Part shown: positions 1 through 6,896 of the stretch, in pieces
How the letters are laid out: the number at the start of each line of letters is the position of its first letter
Numbering within the stretch: the stretch's first letter is position 1
NCBI GenBank assembly: GCA_027016355.1
Contig: JALWAF010000040.1
Coordinates: forward strand, 337-12,266
Reading direction: 5' to 3'
DNA: 11,930 bases
Source: Candidatus Moraniibacteriota bacterium
GTDB lineage: Bacteria; Patescibacteriota; Minisyncoccia; Moranbacterales; GCA-2747515
Position numbers and translations under genes: made by a program
The notes under the pieces: generated by a model
What the model saw: the letters and a program-made list of their open reading frames with translations, nothing else
What the model was told of the DNA's origin: nothing
The model's database searches: none

Positions 1-660
1 AACAGCTGCTGCTTGTGACAAAAGTTGAGATTCTGTCTTTTTATGTTCTGCCAATAGCTTCTCTTTTTCAGCTTTTAAATCTTTTAATTCTTTCTTCTTT
101 TGTTCTTGTAGGTTTTTTGCATTTTGTACTTGATGTACCACATCCATAATCTTTGCACGCATACCCTCTAAATTATCTGTCGTATCTAAAAATCTATCAG
201 TGCCATCATTTTCCACAACAGAAACAACAGGATGATTATTAGATACAAAATATACCCTGCGAACAGTATCTGCTAATGAACTCTTATATAACTCTACTTG
301 ACCATTTAACTGCTCAATTTGTGCATCTCTTCTGTCAATTTCTTTTTCTTTTTTTTCAATGTCTTCAATTACTTCATTAATTGTCCTCTTTGTAGTACCT
401 AATGATTGTTTTACCGCACCGAGATTTCCTTGTAATACTGCTTTTTCTTTTTGCTTCTTTTCTACTTTTTTTTCATACTTCTCTTTTTTGTCTTTATATT
501 CATCTTGTTTCTTTTCTACTTTCTCTTTTTCTTCTTTTGTCATTTCATCAGTAGTGTTTTCACCTGCATACACAAAACCACTTTGCAATACAGATATGCA
601 AAACAACAAAACCACCATTAATATTACAACAAATTGTTTTTTATAAGTTTGATGTTTCAT
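1..660 (-). CDS. EnvC/PcsB-like coiled-coil murein hydrolase factor, N-terminal part
   Basis: This is a partial gene: 220 codons from ATG at 660, reading off the left edge without a stop. Residues 1-32 form a signal peptide (basic MKHQTYKK start, hydrophobic core about 9-30, likely cleavage after VYA at 30-32), so the protein is exported. Residues about 40-125 are a Lys/Glu-rich coiled coil. The following segment (LADTVRRVYFVSNN, then DRFLDTTDNLEGMRAKI) resembles the region of EnvC and PcsB with an R-x-x-Y motif and a hinge before a second coiled coil, which starts about residue 180. In those families the missing C-terminus is an M23 peptidase-like or CHAP domain that cuts or activates cutting of peptidoglycan during division; that is inferred here. 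It is separated from bL25 by a terminator and has its own extended -10 promoter. Very high Lys/Glu content makes a generic exported coiled-coil protein the main alternative. Confidence 0.7.
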   Translation of the reverse strand, partial: MKHQTYKKQFVVILMVVLLFCISVLQSGFVYAGENTTDEMTKEEKEKVEKKQDEYKDKKEKYEKKVEKKQKEKAVLQGNLGAVKQSLGTTKRTINEVIEDIEKKEKEIDRRDAQIEQLNGQVELYKSSLADTVRRVYFVSNNHPVVSVVENDGTDRFLDTTDNLEGMRAKIMDVVHQVQNAKNLQEQKKKELKDLKAEKEKLLAEHKKTESQLLSQAAAV

Positions 661-666
661 TCCTAT

Positions 667-675
667 ATAATACCA
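667..675 (-). promoter_or_regulatory. Extended -10 promoter for the EnvC-like gene
   Basis: On the minus strand TGG is followed directly by TATTAT, and only six bases (ATAGGA) separate this -10 box from the ATG at 660. No good -35 box lies 16-18 bp upstream, so the TGN extension may compensate. Transcription would start at or beside the start codon, giving a leaderless or nearly leaderless mRNA. Confidence 0.45.
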
Positions 676-689
676 CATTTTACTCAAGT

Positions 690-722
690 AAAAAACAGAT
701 ACTTCGAAAGTACCTGTTTTTT
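690..722 (-). terminator. Intrinsic terminator after bL25
   Basis: The arms AAAAACAG and CTGTTTTT flank an inner TACTT/AAGTA pairing with a three-base loop. The one imperfect position is an A-C mismatch in plus-strand RNA but a G-U pair in minus-strand RNA, so the stem is continuous only for minus transcripts. The final T run follows the stem. It sits 24 bp after the bL25 stop and just before the EnvC-like promoter, isolating the two genes. Confidence 0.75.
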
Positions 723-745
723 AGAAGTTTACGAAAAGATTATCT

Positions 746-1447
746 TTATTCAGTTTTTTCTTCAGTTTTGCTTTCCGTTTTTTCACTCTCATCTTTGTTG
801 TCACCTTCTTCACCATCCTCCACGTCAGCCACACCTTCAACCTTAGAAACATCTGCATCCACCTCGCTATCAAGTTCAGCCATTTCCTCTTCAGTTCTCG
901 GAGCTGCAATAGATGCAATTGTTGCTTCATCTTCAAGAATAATTTTTGCATTTTTATTTACAGGAATATCTGCAATCGTGATGCTATCATCAAAAGTTTT
1001 CAATTTTGAAATATCAATTTCAATTTCATGAGGCAAATCTGCCGGTAATGCTCGCATAACAAGTGTATCAATACTTTTTACCAAAGTGCCTCCGAGTTCC
1101 TTTACTGCAGGTGCTGTACCAACAAATACCAACGGGATTTCTGCTTCAACTTCTTCTTTCATATTTACCACATAAAAATCAGCATGTGTAAAATCATCTG
1201 TAATTGGATCTGTTTGAAAATCATATATCAACACATTTACAGGCTTTGCATCATCAACTACTAAAGATACAACTGTATTTGTACCAGCAGAAGCAAATAC
1301 TTTTTCAAATGTTGTCATATCAACCCATAAATTGCTTGGCTCTATATCTTTTCCATACATCACAGCCGGGATATTTTTACCAGCTTCAGCACGCATCTTT
1401 TTACCTGTTTTTTCACGTTTTTTTACTTTCAATGTTATTGTTTCCAT
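746..1447 (-). CDS. rplY: Large ribosomal subunit protein bL25 (CTC form)
   Basis: The 233-residue protein is the long CTC/TL5 form of bL25, which binds 5S rRNA in the 50S subunit. The 5S-binding beta-barrel domain spans about 4-93: it opens with LKVKKREKTGKK, followed by a Gly/Lys-rich stretch with IPAVMYGK (27-33), and ends with the typical THADFYVV (87-94). The C-terminal CTC beta domain spans about 97-185 (VEAEIPLVFVGTAPAVKELGG, then LPADLPHEIEIDIS). The last 45 residues are an acidic Glu/Asp/Lys/Ser tail of low complexity. The ATG start is the family's usual N-terminus (METITL). It lies 28 bp downstream of the zinc-ribbon gene and is probably cotranscribed with it; a TATAAT at 1462-1467 could give a second, weaker start but has no clear -35. 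Confidence 0.95.
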   Translation of the reverse strand: METITLKVKKREKTGKKMRAEAGKNIPAVMYGKDIEPSNLWVDMTTFEKVFASAGTNTVVSLVVDDAKPVNVLIYDFQTDPITDDFTHADFYVVNMKEEVEAEIPLVFVGTAPAVKELGGTLVKSIDTLVMRALPADLPHEIEIDISKLKTFDDSITIADIPVNKNAKIILEDEATIASIAAPRTEEEMAELDSEVDADVSKVEGVADVEDGEEGDNKDESEKTESKTEEKTE

Positions 1448-1475
1448 GTTTTAATAAATTAATTATATTAATAAT

Positions 1476-1802
1476 CTAGAATATGTCACTTGCATAACCA
1501 TCAAATGAATTTAGATAATCGTGTACTGCTATAACATCATTATCTGATACAACATCAGATTGAAAAAATGTTTGTGCCTCTGCTGGTGTTGTGTCAGTCA
1601 ATACTCCAACAGTCATCATACCACCATCATTTTGTGACATGAAAATCATTGCCGCACCAGCACATTTTGTACATGAAATATGCACAATAGTTCGATCTTT
1701 ATCATATCCAAGTGGCATATACGACAAATGTTCACGCTGCGCACCGCACACCGGACATTTTTGTGGAATTACACGATTTTGTTCTCCTCGTTCTATGTCC
1801 AT
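1476..1802 (-). CDS. Small four-cysteine zinc-ribbon protein
   Basis: The protein has 108 residues, with no signal peptide or membrane segment. Two CxxC knuckles, C16-PV-C19 and C44-TK-C47, about 25 residues apart, form a treble-clef or rubredoxin-like zinc ribbon. The remainder is a mixed segment with Met- and Gly-rich strands (MIFMSQNDGGMMTVGVLTD) and an acidic C-terminal helix (VVSDNDVIAVHDYLNSFDG). I do not recognise a named family. It lies directly upstream of bL25 in the same direction, so a role around translation, or simple operon partnership, is possible but not shown. A -10 box sits six bases before the ATG, so the message may be leaderless; no Shine-Dalgarno sequence is seen. Confidence 0.8.
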   Translation of the reverse strand: MDIERGEQNRVIPQKCPVCGAQREHLSYMPLGYDKDRTIVHISCTKCAGAAMIFMSQNDGGMMTVGVLTDTTPAEAQTFFQSDVVSDNDVIAVHDYLNSFDGYASDIF

Positions 1803-1808
1803 ATAAAC

Positions 1809-1814
1809 AGTATA
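1809..1814 (-). promoter_or_regulatory. -10 box for the zinc-ribbon/bL25 operon
   Basis: TATACT on the minus strand is followed by GTTTAT and then the ATG at 1802. The same six-base distance is seen for the EnvC-like gene. No convincing -35 box is present: the candidate TTGCTT lies 20 bp upstream, within the T-rich end of the rodA terminator. Confidence 0.45.
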
Positions 1815-1821
1815 CTAGTAC

Positions 1822-1860
1822 AAAAAATAAAAAAAAGCAAGTCTTCTCAAATAAATGAGA
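1822..1860 (-). terminator. Weak candidate terminator after rodA
   Basis: A five-base-pair stem (TCTCA/TGAGA, 1845-1860) with a six-base loop is followed on the minus strand, after an eight-base gap, by T8-A-T6. The stem is short and the gap long, so termination would be partial; read-through into the zinc-ribbon/bL25 genes is plausible. Confidence 0.35.
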
Positions 1861-1876
1861 TTTTTAATTGTTAATT

Positions 1877-2989
1877 TTAATATGATTCTATATAATTTTT
1901 CATTGTTACTTCTCGTCGCACATACACACTCATGACTATTCCGCATGCAATCATAACACTCAATAATGAGCTCCCTCCATAACTGATGAGCGGTAATGGA
2001 ATTCCCGTAACAGGCATCATTCCGATATTCATACCAACATTAACTGTAAAGTGAATAAAAAACATCGCCATCACTCCCACAACCAAAAAATATCCAAATG
2101 CGTCTCGTGATTGACCTGCAATAAAATAAAATCGTGAAAAAAGTACACTAAATAATCCAAAAAGAACAAGTACTCCGATAAATCCTACAGACTCAGCAAT
2201 TGTAGCAAAAATAAAATCTGTGTGTTTTTCTGGTAAAAAATTTAGTTGTGATTGTGATCCATATCCAAAACCTTGACCTGTTAAACCACCATTACCCACC
2301 GCAATTATTGATTGAATTACATTATAACCACTTCCTTGTGGATCAAGCTCTGGATGTAAAAAATTTACAATACGTGCTTTCTGGTATGGTGCAAAAAGAG
2401 TCCATGCAATAGTAGCACACACTACACCTATAATTATAAAAGATGCCAAATACCTTTTTTTAATACCTGAAACAAATATCATTACAAACCAAATACCAAA
2501 TACTACCAATGCTGAACCAAAATCAGGTTGTTTCAAAATTAAAAAAGCAACAATACTTACTAAAACAAATGATGTAATAATTGTTGTTATTTCTCCCAAT
2601 TCCCCTCGTTTTTTTGAAATAAAATGTGCCAAAAAAATAATAATAAAAACTTTAATAAGTTCCACAGGCTGAAAATATGCAAACCCCAAATTAAGCCAAC
2701 CTGAAGTTCCTCGAAATGTTGTTCCAAAAACTAATGTTACCAAAAGTAATCCTACAGAAAAAAAATAAATAAAAGTACTATATGCTCGTAAAATATTATA
2801 ATCAATAAGCCCAAATAAAATAAATCCTCCAATAGCTAAAACAACATACACCATATGTCGTATAAAAATAACACTATTTGCACCATCGCCATACAAAAAC
2901 ATACTACCTAGAGTTATAATTCCAAACCCCAAGAGCAATAGCACTGTAAAGAAAAATATAAAATCAAATTCAAAAAATTTCCGTAACAT
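1877..2989 (-). CDS. rodA: SEDS-family peptidoglycan glycosyltransferase RodA
   Basis: This integral membrane enzyme polymerises lipid II into glycan strands for cell elongation, normally with a class B PBP partner (none is in the window). The 370 residues give about ten hydrophobic segments, usual for RodA/FtsW. Family signatures are QPVELIK (107-113), KQPDFGSA (153-160), PEKHTDFIFA (253-262) with the essential Asp at 258, and GIPLPLISYGGSS (329-341). The ATG start gives MLRKFFEFDF, a short cytoplasmic N-terminus before TM1. RodA is favoured over FtsW because of the length and KHTDFIF context, but the two are hard to separate without a tree. It follows the Cys-motif protein gene by 34 bp and is probably cotranscribed with it. 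No Shine-Dalgarno sequence is visible. Confidence 0.93.
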   Translation of the reverse strand: MLRKFFEFDFIFFFTVLLLLGFGIITLGSMFLYGDGANSVIFIRHMVYVVLAIGGFILFGLIDYNILRAYSTFIYFFSVGLLLVTLVFGTTFRGTSGWLNLGFAYFQPVELIKVFIIIFLAHFISKKRGELGEITTIITSFVLVSIVAFLILKQPDFGSALVVFGIWFVMIFVSGIKKRYLASFIIIGVVCATIAWTLFAPYQKARIVNFLHPELDPQGSGYNVIQSIIAVGNGGLTGQGFGYGSQSQLNFLPEKHTDFIFATIAESVGFIGVLVLFGLFSVLFSRFYFIAGQSRDAFGYFLVVGVMAMFFIHFTVNVGMNIGMMPVTGIPLPLISYGGSSLLSVMIACGIVMSVYVRREVTMKNYIESY

Positions 2990-3023
2990 ACTTTAAAATA
3001 TATCAAGAGTATGCAACACCTAA

Positions 3024-3848
3024 TTATTCTGATCCCAAATCTTGATATCGTCCTCCTGGCAAATACTTTTTCATAAAATTCAAGGAATCAAAAATATTTG
3101 TTTCTGCTTGCATTGTTGAAGACTTTATATTTCCTGGAAATTTATGTGGCCATATCAAACGAAACTCCCTTTGTGAATTAGAATCCAGTGTACGCATCTC
3201 TGTTTTATTTACTGCAACTGGTATACCCCTTTCATCCTCAAGGATAACATTTATTACAACACTATGAAAGTCATATGGACTATCATTTGATACAAGACCA
3301 AGTGCTTCAGCATAATTTGTATCATTTTCAACAAGTCCAAACCTCTGATTTTTAACAACAATTTGAGGACTATCAAATTCTGTAAATTTAACCCACTCAA
3401 CATCATTAATAGAAACTTTTACACTTGACGGTTTTTGAGCTGTTTCTATCCCAACTTCAATGATATATTTGTTTTCATTTGGTAAAATAAAGGTTTGATT
3501 ATTACGCGTTGCTAAAACATTTCCACTACCGTCTAAAACTTCAACTGTATAATAAACTACTTTGCCACCATAGAGTGCATTTGGATTGTGAATATTTGCA
3601 ACAACATCATATTTGTTTTCTCCTCCATATACAACATGTGCGCTCTTTACAATTAAATCTTTACCAATTAACTCTTTTGAACATGTCGCACACGGACCTC
3701 CACAATCAATGCCTTCTTCTTTTTGATTTTGTTTTTCATCAAAACAAGTTGGACTTGAAATTGTCAAAGAAACAATAAGTCCAATGAATGTAACTAAAAT
3801 AACACCAAAGATGCCCATAATTGTAAAACGTTTTGTACTTCTATTCAT
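3024..3848 (-). CDS. Membrane-anchored extracytoplasmic protein with EGIDCGGPC cysteine motif
   Basis: The protein has 274 residues. A single uncleaved-looking membrane segment (about 9-30) follows a basic start (MNRSTKRF), so the rest should face outside. Immediately after it is a four-Cys motif at 34-58 (C35, C49, C53, C56, with EGIDCGGPC). This matches a short motif widespread in secreted and anchored proteins of CPR bacteria and Bacteroidota; its function is unknown to me. Two beta-rich stretches follow (about 66-155 and 164-265), with features such as DVVANIHNPN and a conserved-looking VVYYTVEVLDGSGNVLA, reminiscent of FxLYD/LEA14-type beta-sandwich domains. Placement just upstream of rodA suggests an envelope role, which is inference only. 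TATACT (3869-3874) lies 20 bp before the ATG and may start its transcription, though no -35 box is evident. Confidence 0.82.
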   Translation of the reverse strand: MNRSTKRFTIMGIFGVILVTFIGLIVSLTISSPTCFDEKQNQKEEGIDCGGPCATCSKELIGKDLIVKSAHVVYGGENKYDVVANIHNPNALYGGKVVYYTVEVLDGSGNVLATRNNQTFILPNENKYIIEVGIETAQKPSSVKVSINDVEWVKFTEFDSPQIVVKNQRFGLVENDTNYAEALGLVSNDSPYDFHSVVINVILEDERGIPVAVNKTEMRTLDSNSQREFRLIWPHKFPGNIKSSTMQAETNIFDSLNFMKKYLPGGRYQDLGSE

Positions 3849-3866
3849 AAAAATATTTTATCTATT

Positions 3867-3986
3867 TTAGTATAAATTAACATTATTAAATTTACTAATC
3901 CAAAATATAAATGCCGACAACAAAATTACAATGATAATTAGAACAATAAATATCTTTCGTCCTTTTTTTTCATAAAAATCTAACAT
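3867..3986 (-). CDS. 39-residue single-pass membrane microprotein
   Basis: This short ORF runs from ATG at 3986 to TAA at 3867. It begins with a charged stretch MLDFYEKKGRK, followed by a strongly hydrophobic helix (about residues 12-31, IFIVLIIIVILLSAFIFWIS) and a polar tail KFNNVNLY. The positive-inside rule puts the N-terminus in the cytoplasm. It fills the gap between korB (26 bp) and the Cys-motif gene (18 bp) on the same strand, as expected for a real gene in this compact layout. No Shine-Dalgarno sequence is seen, but most neighbours lack one too. In AT-rich DNA a hydrophobic ORF can arise by chance, so this is a moderate call. Confidence 0.5.
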   Translation of the reverse strand: MLDFYEKKGRKIFIVLIIIVILLSAFIFWISKFNNVNLY

Positions 3987-4012
3987 AATTTTAACTAATT
4001 AATATTAATAAT

Positions 4013-4897
4013 TTATTTTTGAGAAGCAAGTAGCGCACTTCTCACTGAGCAATTCATTTCACGCTTGTACAATGGTCGCTTATCAACTGCATACATACCA
4101 ATAGCATCTTCAAAAGTTTTGCGTCTATCGTGTGCGTAGATAACTCCCAGTGGAAATTTATCTTCTTCTACCGCTTTTGCAAATGCTTCTGCACGATTAC
4201 TAACATCATAGTCATATTCATCACCAATGTAATACGTATGTTCTTTGAACCATTGATAAGTATTAACTTTATTAAAAACAACACACGGCTGAAAAATATC
4301 CACCAGTGAAAATCCGCTATGATTGATTGCTTCTTTGAGAATTTCTTGTGTTTCTTTTGGGTCACCTGCATTTGCACGTGCCACAAAAGGTGCATCCAGT
4401 GAAATCGCAAGTGCCACAGGATTAATTGGTTCATCTATCACACCCTCAGGTTGAGTAGGTGTTACCATTCCCTCCTGAGTCGTCGGAGCAGCCTGACCCT
4501 TAGTAAGCCCATAAATCATATTGTCATGCACTATCACTGTAATATTTGGATTTCTGCGGATTGTATGAATCAAATGATTTCCTCCCTCTCCATACACATC
4601 TCCATCTCCACTTGTCACTATCACAGTCTGCTCTGGATTTGCAGCCTTGATACCTGTTGCTACTGGTAGAGCTCGTCCATGCAAACCATTGAAATAATTA
4701 GTTTTAAGATACTGAGGCAATTTTGCAGCTTGACCAATACCTGAGACAAGTGTTATTTCTTGTGATCTTAAATCCAAATCCTGCAAAGATTTTTTCAAAG
4801 TTTGCAAAATAGGAAAATTCCCACATCCAGGACACCATTGATTATCCACTTCTGGTGGCACATTAAAATCCTCTTTTTGTTGTGATGCTGTAACCAT
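4013..4897 (-). CDS. korB: 2-oxoacid:ferredoxin oxidoreductase, beta subunit
   Basis: This is the thiamine-diphosphate subunit of a KorAB-type enzyme that oxidatively decarboxylates a 2-oxoacid (2-oxoglutarate or pyruvate) to the acyl-CoA and reduces ferredoxin, in the cytoplasm. The 294 residues carry WCPGCG (21-26), SGIGQAAKLP (52-61), HGRALPVATGIK (73-84), the ThDP/Mg motif GDGDVYGEGGN (97-107), and NMIYGLTKGQAAPT (126-139), all family hallmarks. [4Fe-4S] ligands in this family are normally two Cys in CPGC, one in SGIGC and one near residue 200. Here C22, C25 and C205 are present but the third is Gln56. C283 is the only other Cys. The gene has its own promoter 168 bp downstream of korA. 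No ferredoxin-like delta subunit is encoded nearby, consistent with the two-subunit class. Substrate cannot be set from sequence alone. Confidence 0.93.
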   Translation of the reverse strand: MVTASQQKEDFNVPPEVDNQWCPGCGNFPILQTLKKSLQDLDLRSQEITLVSGIGQAAKLPQYLKTNYFNGLHGRALPVATGIKAANPEQTVIVTSGDGDVYGEGGNHLIHTIRRNPNITVIVHDNMIYGLTKGQAAPTTQEGMVTPTQPEGVIDEPINPVALAISLDAPFVARANAGDPKETQEILKEAINHSGFSLVDIFQPCVVFNKVNTYQWFKEHTYYIGDEYDYDVSNRAEAFAKAVEEDKFPLGVIYAHDRRKTFEDAIGMYAVDKRPLYKREMNCSVRSALLASQK

Positions 4898-4925
4898 ATT
4901 TTTGTTTTTAATCTTATTTGATTAT

Positions 4926-4954
4926 AGTATATCATCAATACAACTTATATTCAA
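4926..4954 (-). promoter_or_regulatory. korB promoter
   Basis: On the minus strand -35 TTGAAT (4954-4949) and -10 TATACT (4931-4926) are separated by exactly 17 bp, with TGA before the -10 (extended -10). Predicted start is near 4919, about 21 bases before the ATG. Its boxes are the same as those of the korA and deoxyribosyltransferase-like promoters. Confidence 0.8.
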
Positions 4955-4958
4955 AACA

Positions 4959-5019
4959 TGTAGTGAAACAAGCATGTTTATCCACCAAAACCTTGACAAC
5001 GGTGAGCCTATCCACTACA
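4959..5019. repeat. Possible composite repeat in the korA-korB spacer
   Basis: A 61-bp segment is bounded by TGTAGTG and CACTACA (7-bp inverted ends). It contains two direct copies of TATCCAC (4979-4985, 5009-5015) and a small AAACA/TGTTT hairpin. It looks GC-richer and more structured than a normal spacer here. Whether it is a dispersed element needs a genome-wide comparison. Confidence 0.3.
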
Positions 5020-5037
5020 AAAAAATATGATTGCTGT

Positions 5038-5065
5038 GTAGAGACGCATTGCAATGCGTCTCTAC
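5038..5065. repeat. Perfect 28-bp palindrome abutting the korA stop
   Basis: The left half GTAGAGACGCATTG is followed at once by its exact reverse complement. The last palindrome base (5065) touches the korA TAA (5066-5068). As RNA it would form a 12-bp hairpin with a four-base loop. A T7 run lies about 12 bases beyond on the minus strand, too far for a classical terminator, though the structure may still shield the korA 3' end. Its GC content and perfection suggest a REP-type dispersed element. I recall similar GTAGAGACG palindromes in other bacterial genomes, unchecked here. Confidence 0.7.
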
Positions 5066-6772
5066 TTATAAAACATCTTTTATTTTCTCAGTCAACTCTT
5101 CCACACTATATAATTCTCCATTCCATTTTAGAATTCTTTTATCAATTTTTCTGTCACATTCTTTTTGGAGTAAATTTGCAAATTGTCCTGTTGCATTGTT
5201 TTCTACTACTACGACTTTCTTTGTATCTTTAATCATCTTTTTTGTTTTTTTATTCATCGGGAAAACTTGCACAAAATGCACAACACTCACTTCTTTATCA
5301 TCGATATTTTCTACTGCCTCATCAACTACATTTCTATTTGAACCCCAACACACAACCAGTGTATTCGCTGATTTTTTTCCGACTATTTCTGGATCTAATG
5401 CGTCTTTTTCCAATAATTCTTTTCGTTTAAATAATCTTTTTTCCATCATTTGCATCCTAAATCCATCCACATCTTCTGTGATACGACCATATTCATCATG
5501 TTCATCACTATCAACACATACGAGTCCCTCTCCATATCCTGGTACACTACGTGGTGACAAACCATCATCTGTTAGTGCATATCTTTTATATTCTCTGTCA
5601 GACTCTACTATATGTTTTTTGTGTGGCAAAATTTTAAATTCTTCTTTATCAATAGTGTAGAGTGCATCTACAAAATACTGATCAATAAGTACAAATGTTG
5701 GAATTTGATATTTGTCTGCAGTGTCCAGTGCATGAGCAGTTATTTCATAAGCTTCCACAGGAGTCCCTGGTGCATAAATTGCTCGCATAAATTCGCCGTG
5801 GCCAGCATGCAACACCAAATCCAAATCTTCTTGTGCAGTTTTGGTTGGGAGTCCAGTTGCCGGACCAGGTCGCTGTGCGATGTGAATTGTAATCGGTGTC
5901 TCAGTCATCGCAGATAACGAAAGAGCTTCACACATAAGTGCAAATCCTCCACCTGCAGTAGTTACAATCCCGCGAGCTCCTGCATAACTTGCTCCAAGTG
6001 TCATATTAATTGCTCCGATTTCATCTGTCGCTTGCTCCACTACTACACCACATTCTCTGCCATGTTGAGCTAAAAATGTTAACAGTCCGGTTGAAGGCGA
6101 CATAGGATAAGAAGAACAAAAATCAACACCTCCAGCAAGAGCACCAAATCCCACAGCATCAATTCCAGAAATAAACAAATCATCTTTGACATCCTCATCT
6201 GTCTCAAAAGAGCATGTGACATCATGACTAAAAGCAAAATGTTCTCCCATTTTATGTCCTTTTTCCAATGCTTCTTGATTTTTTTTGATAATGTCTTCTC
6301 CTTTTTTTACAAAAAACTGTCGTAAATATTCCTTTGGCTGTTCAATCGCCACACCCATCAGTCCAAGTATAGCTCCTGCTGCCACAGCATTGGCAAATAC
6401 TCTATTACCAATAGCCTGTGCAATATTTATAAAGTCCACTTCCATTATACAATCACTGCAAAAATCCTCTTTCTTAAATCCCAAAAACATAGTTTCATCT
6501 GTAAAACGTTTTTTACTATGTTCATATGCATTTGGATCAAGCGGTACAAATAAATCAACTTTTGATTGATAAGCATCTCGTTTTTTGCTTGAAACTCTGA
6601 TTGTAGTAGAATTCATACCACCTCTAACTCGTGACATGTATTCCTTGGTGGCAAATACATGATAGCCTTCTAACTTGAGAACATGCGTCAAAATATGTGA
6701 CACACTCTGAATTCCCTGACCAGCTTGCCCAGCAATAACTATAGAAAAATCATCTTTAATATGTTGCGACAT
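5066..6772 (-). CDS. korA: 2-oxoacid:ferredoxin oxidoreductase, fused gamma-alpha subunit
   Basis: Partner of KorB. The 568 residues contain an N-terminal gamma domain (about 8-190) with VIAGQAGQGIQS (12-23), KEYMSRVRGGMNS (43-55) and a CoA/ThDP-contact fold. The alpha domain (about 195-430) has SYPMSPST (221-228), EQATDEIGAI (246-255), TTAGGG (271-276) and QRPGPATGLPT (300-310). A transketolase-like C-terminal domain covers about 450-568 (TLVVCWGSNRNVVDEA onward). The gamma-alpha fusion and length match two-subunit KorA enzymes. SYPMSPST favours 2-oxoglutarate-type or broad 2-oxoacid enzymes over classical pyruvate synthase, but this is not decisive. The gene has its own promoter with a leader of about 33 bases and no visible Shine-Dalgarno sequence; korB follows after a spacer holding repeats and a second promoter, so the two are not a simple overlapping operon. 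Confidence 0.94.
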   Translation of the reverse strand: MSQHIKDDFSIVIAGQAGQGIQSVSHILTHVLKLEGYHVFATKEYMSRVRGGMNSTTIRVSSKKRDAYQSKVDLFVPLDPNAYEHSKKRFTDETMFLGFKKEDFCSDCIMEVDFINIAQAIGNRVFANAVAAGAILGLMGVAIEQPKEYLRQFFVKKGEDIIKKNQEALEKGHKMGEHFAFSHDVTCSFETDEDVKDDLFISGIDAVGFGALAGGVDFCSSYPMSPSTGLLTFLAQHGRECGVVVEQATDEIGAINMTLGASYAGARGIVTTAGGGFALMCEALSLSAMTETPITIHIAQRPGPATGLPTKTAQEDLDLVLHAGHGEFMRAIYAPGTPVEAYEITAHALDTADKYQIPTFVLIDQYFVDALYTIDKEEFKILPHKKHIVESDREYKRYALTDDGLSPRSVPGYGEGLVCVDSDEHDEYGRITEDVDGFRMQMMEKRLFKRKELLEKDALDPEIVGKKSANTLVVCWGSNRNVVDEAVENIDDKEVSVVHFVQVFPMNKKTKKMIKDTKKVVVVENNATGQFANLLQKECDRKIDKRILKWNGELYSVEELTEKIKDVL

Positions 6773-6811
6773 AATATTTATATTTTAATATTCATTTTTA
6801 TTTATACTAAC

Positions 6812-6840
6812 AGTATACCACTGATATGAATCATATTCAA
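6812..6840 (-). promoter_or_regulatory. korA promoter
   Basis: The minus strand reads TTGAAT (6840-6835), 17 bp, then TATACT (6817-6812), preceded by TGG. The predicted start is near 6805. The -35 box runs directly out of the T-tract of the upstream terminator, so terminator and promoter share bases. Confidence 0.8.
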
Positions 6841-6876
6841 AAAAACCACAGATTACCATTGTGATAATCTGTGGTT
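6839..6876 (-). terminator. Intrinsic terminator of the glycosidase-like gene
   Basis: A perfect 12-bp stem (AACCACAGATTA at 6844-6855 with TAATCTGTGGTT at 6865-6876) has a nine-base loop. On the minus strand it ends in a run of seven T (6845-6839). It begins 20 bp beyond the stop of the upstream gene and insulates korA from it. Confidence 0.85.
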
Positions 6877-6896
6877 AAAACTTTTCTGTTCACGAG

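Noticed and set aside
3987..4012. AT-only palindrome after korB as terminator
   Set aside because: ATTAATATTAAT has no GC pairs and no clear T-tract after it, so it is expected by chance at this composition.
5031..5660. Long plus-strand open frame opposite korA (209 codons), plus similar ones opposite other genes
   Set aside because: It lies antisense to clearly conserved korA, is Ser/Phe/Thr-rich as expected from reading AT-rich coding DNA backward, begins beside the palindrome and lacks a ribosome site.
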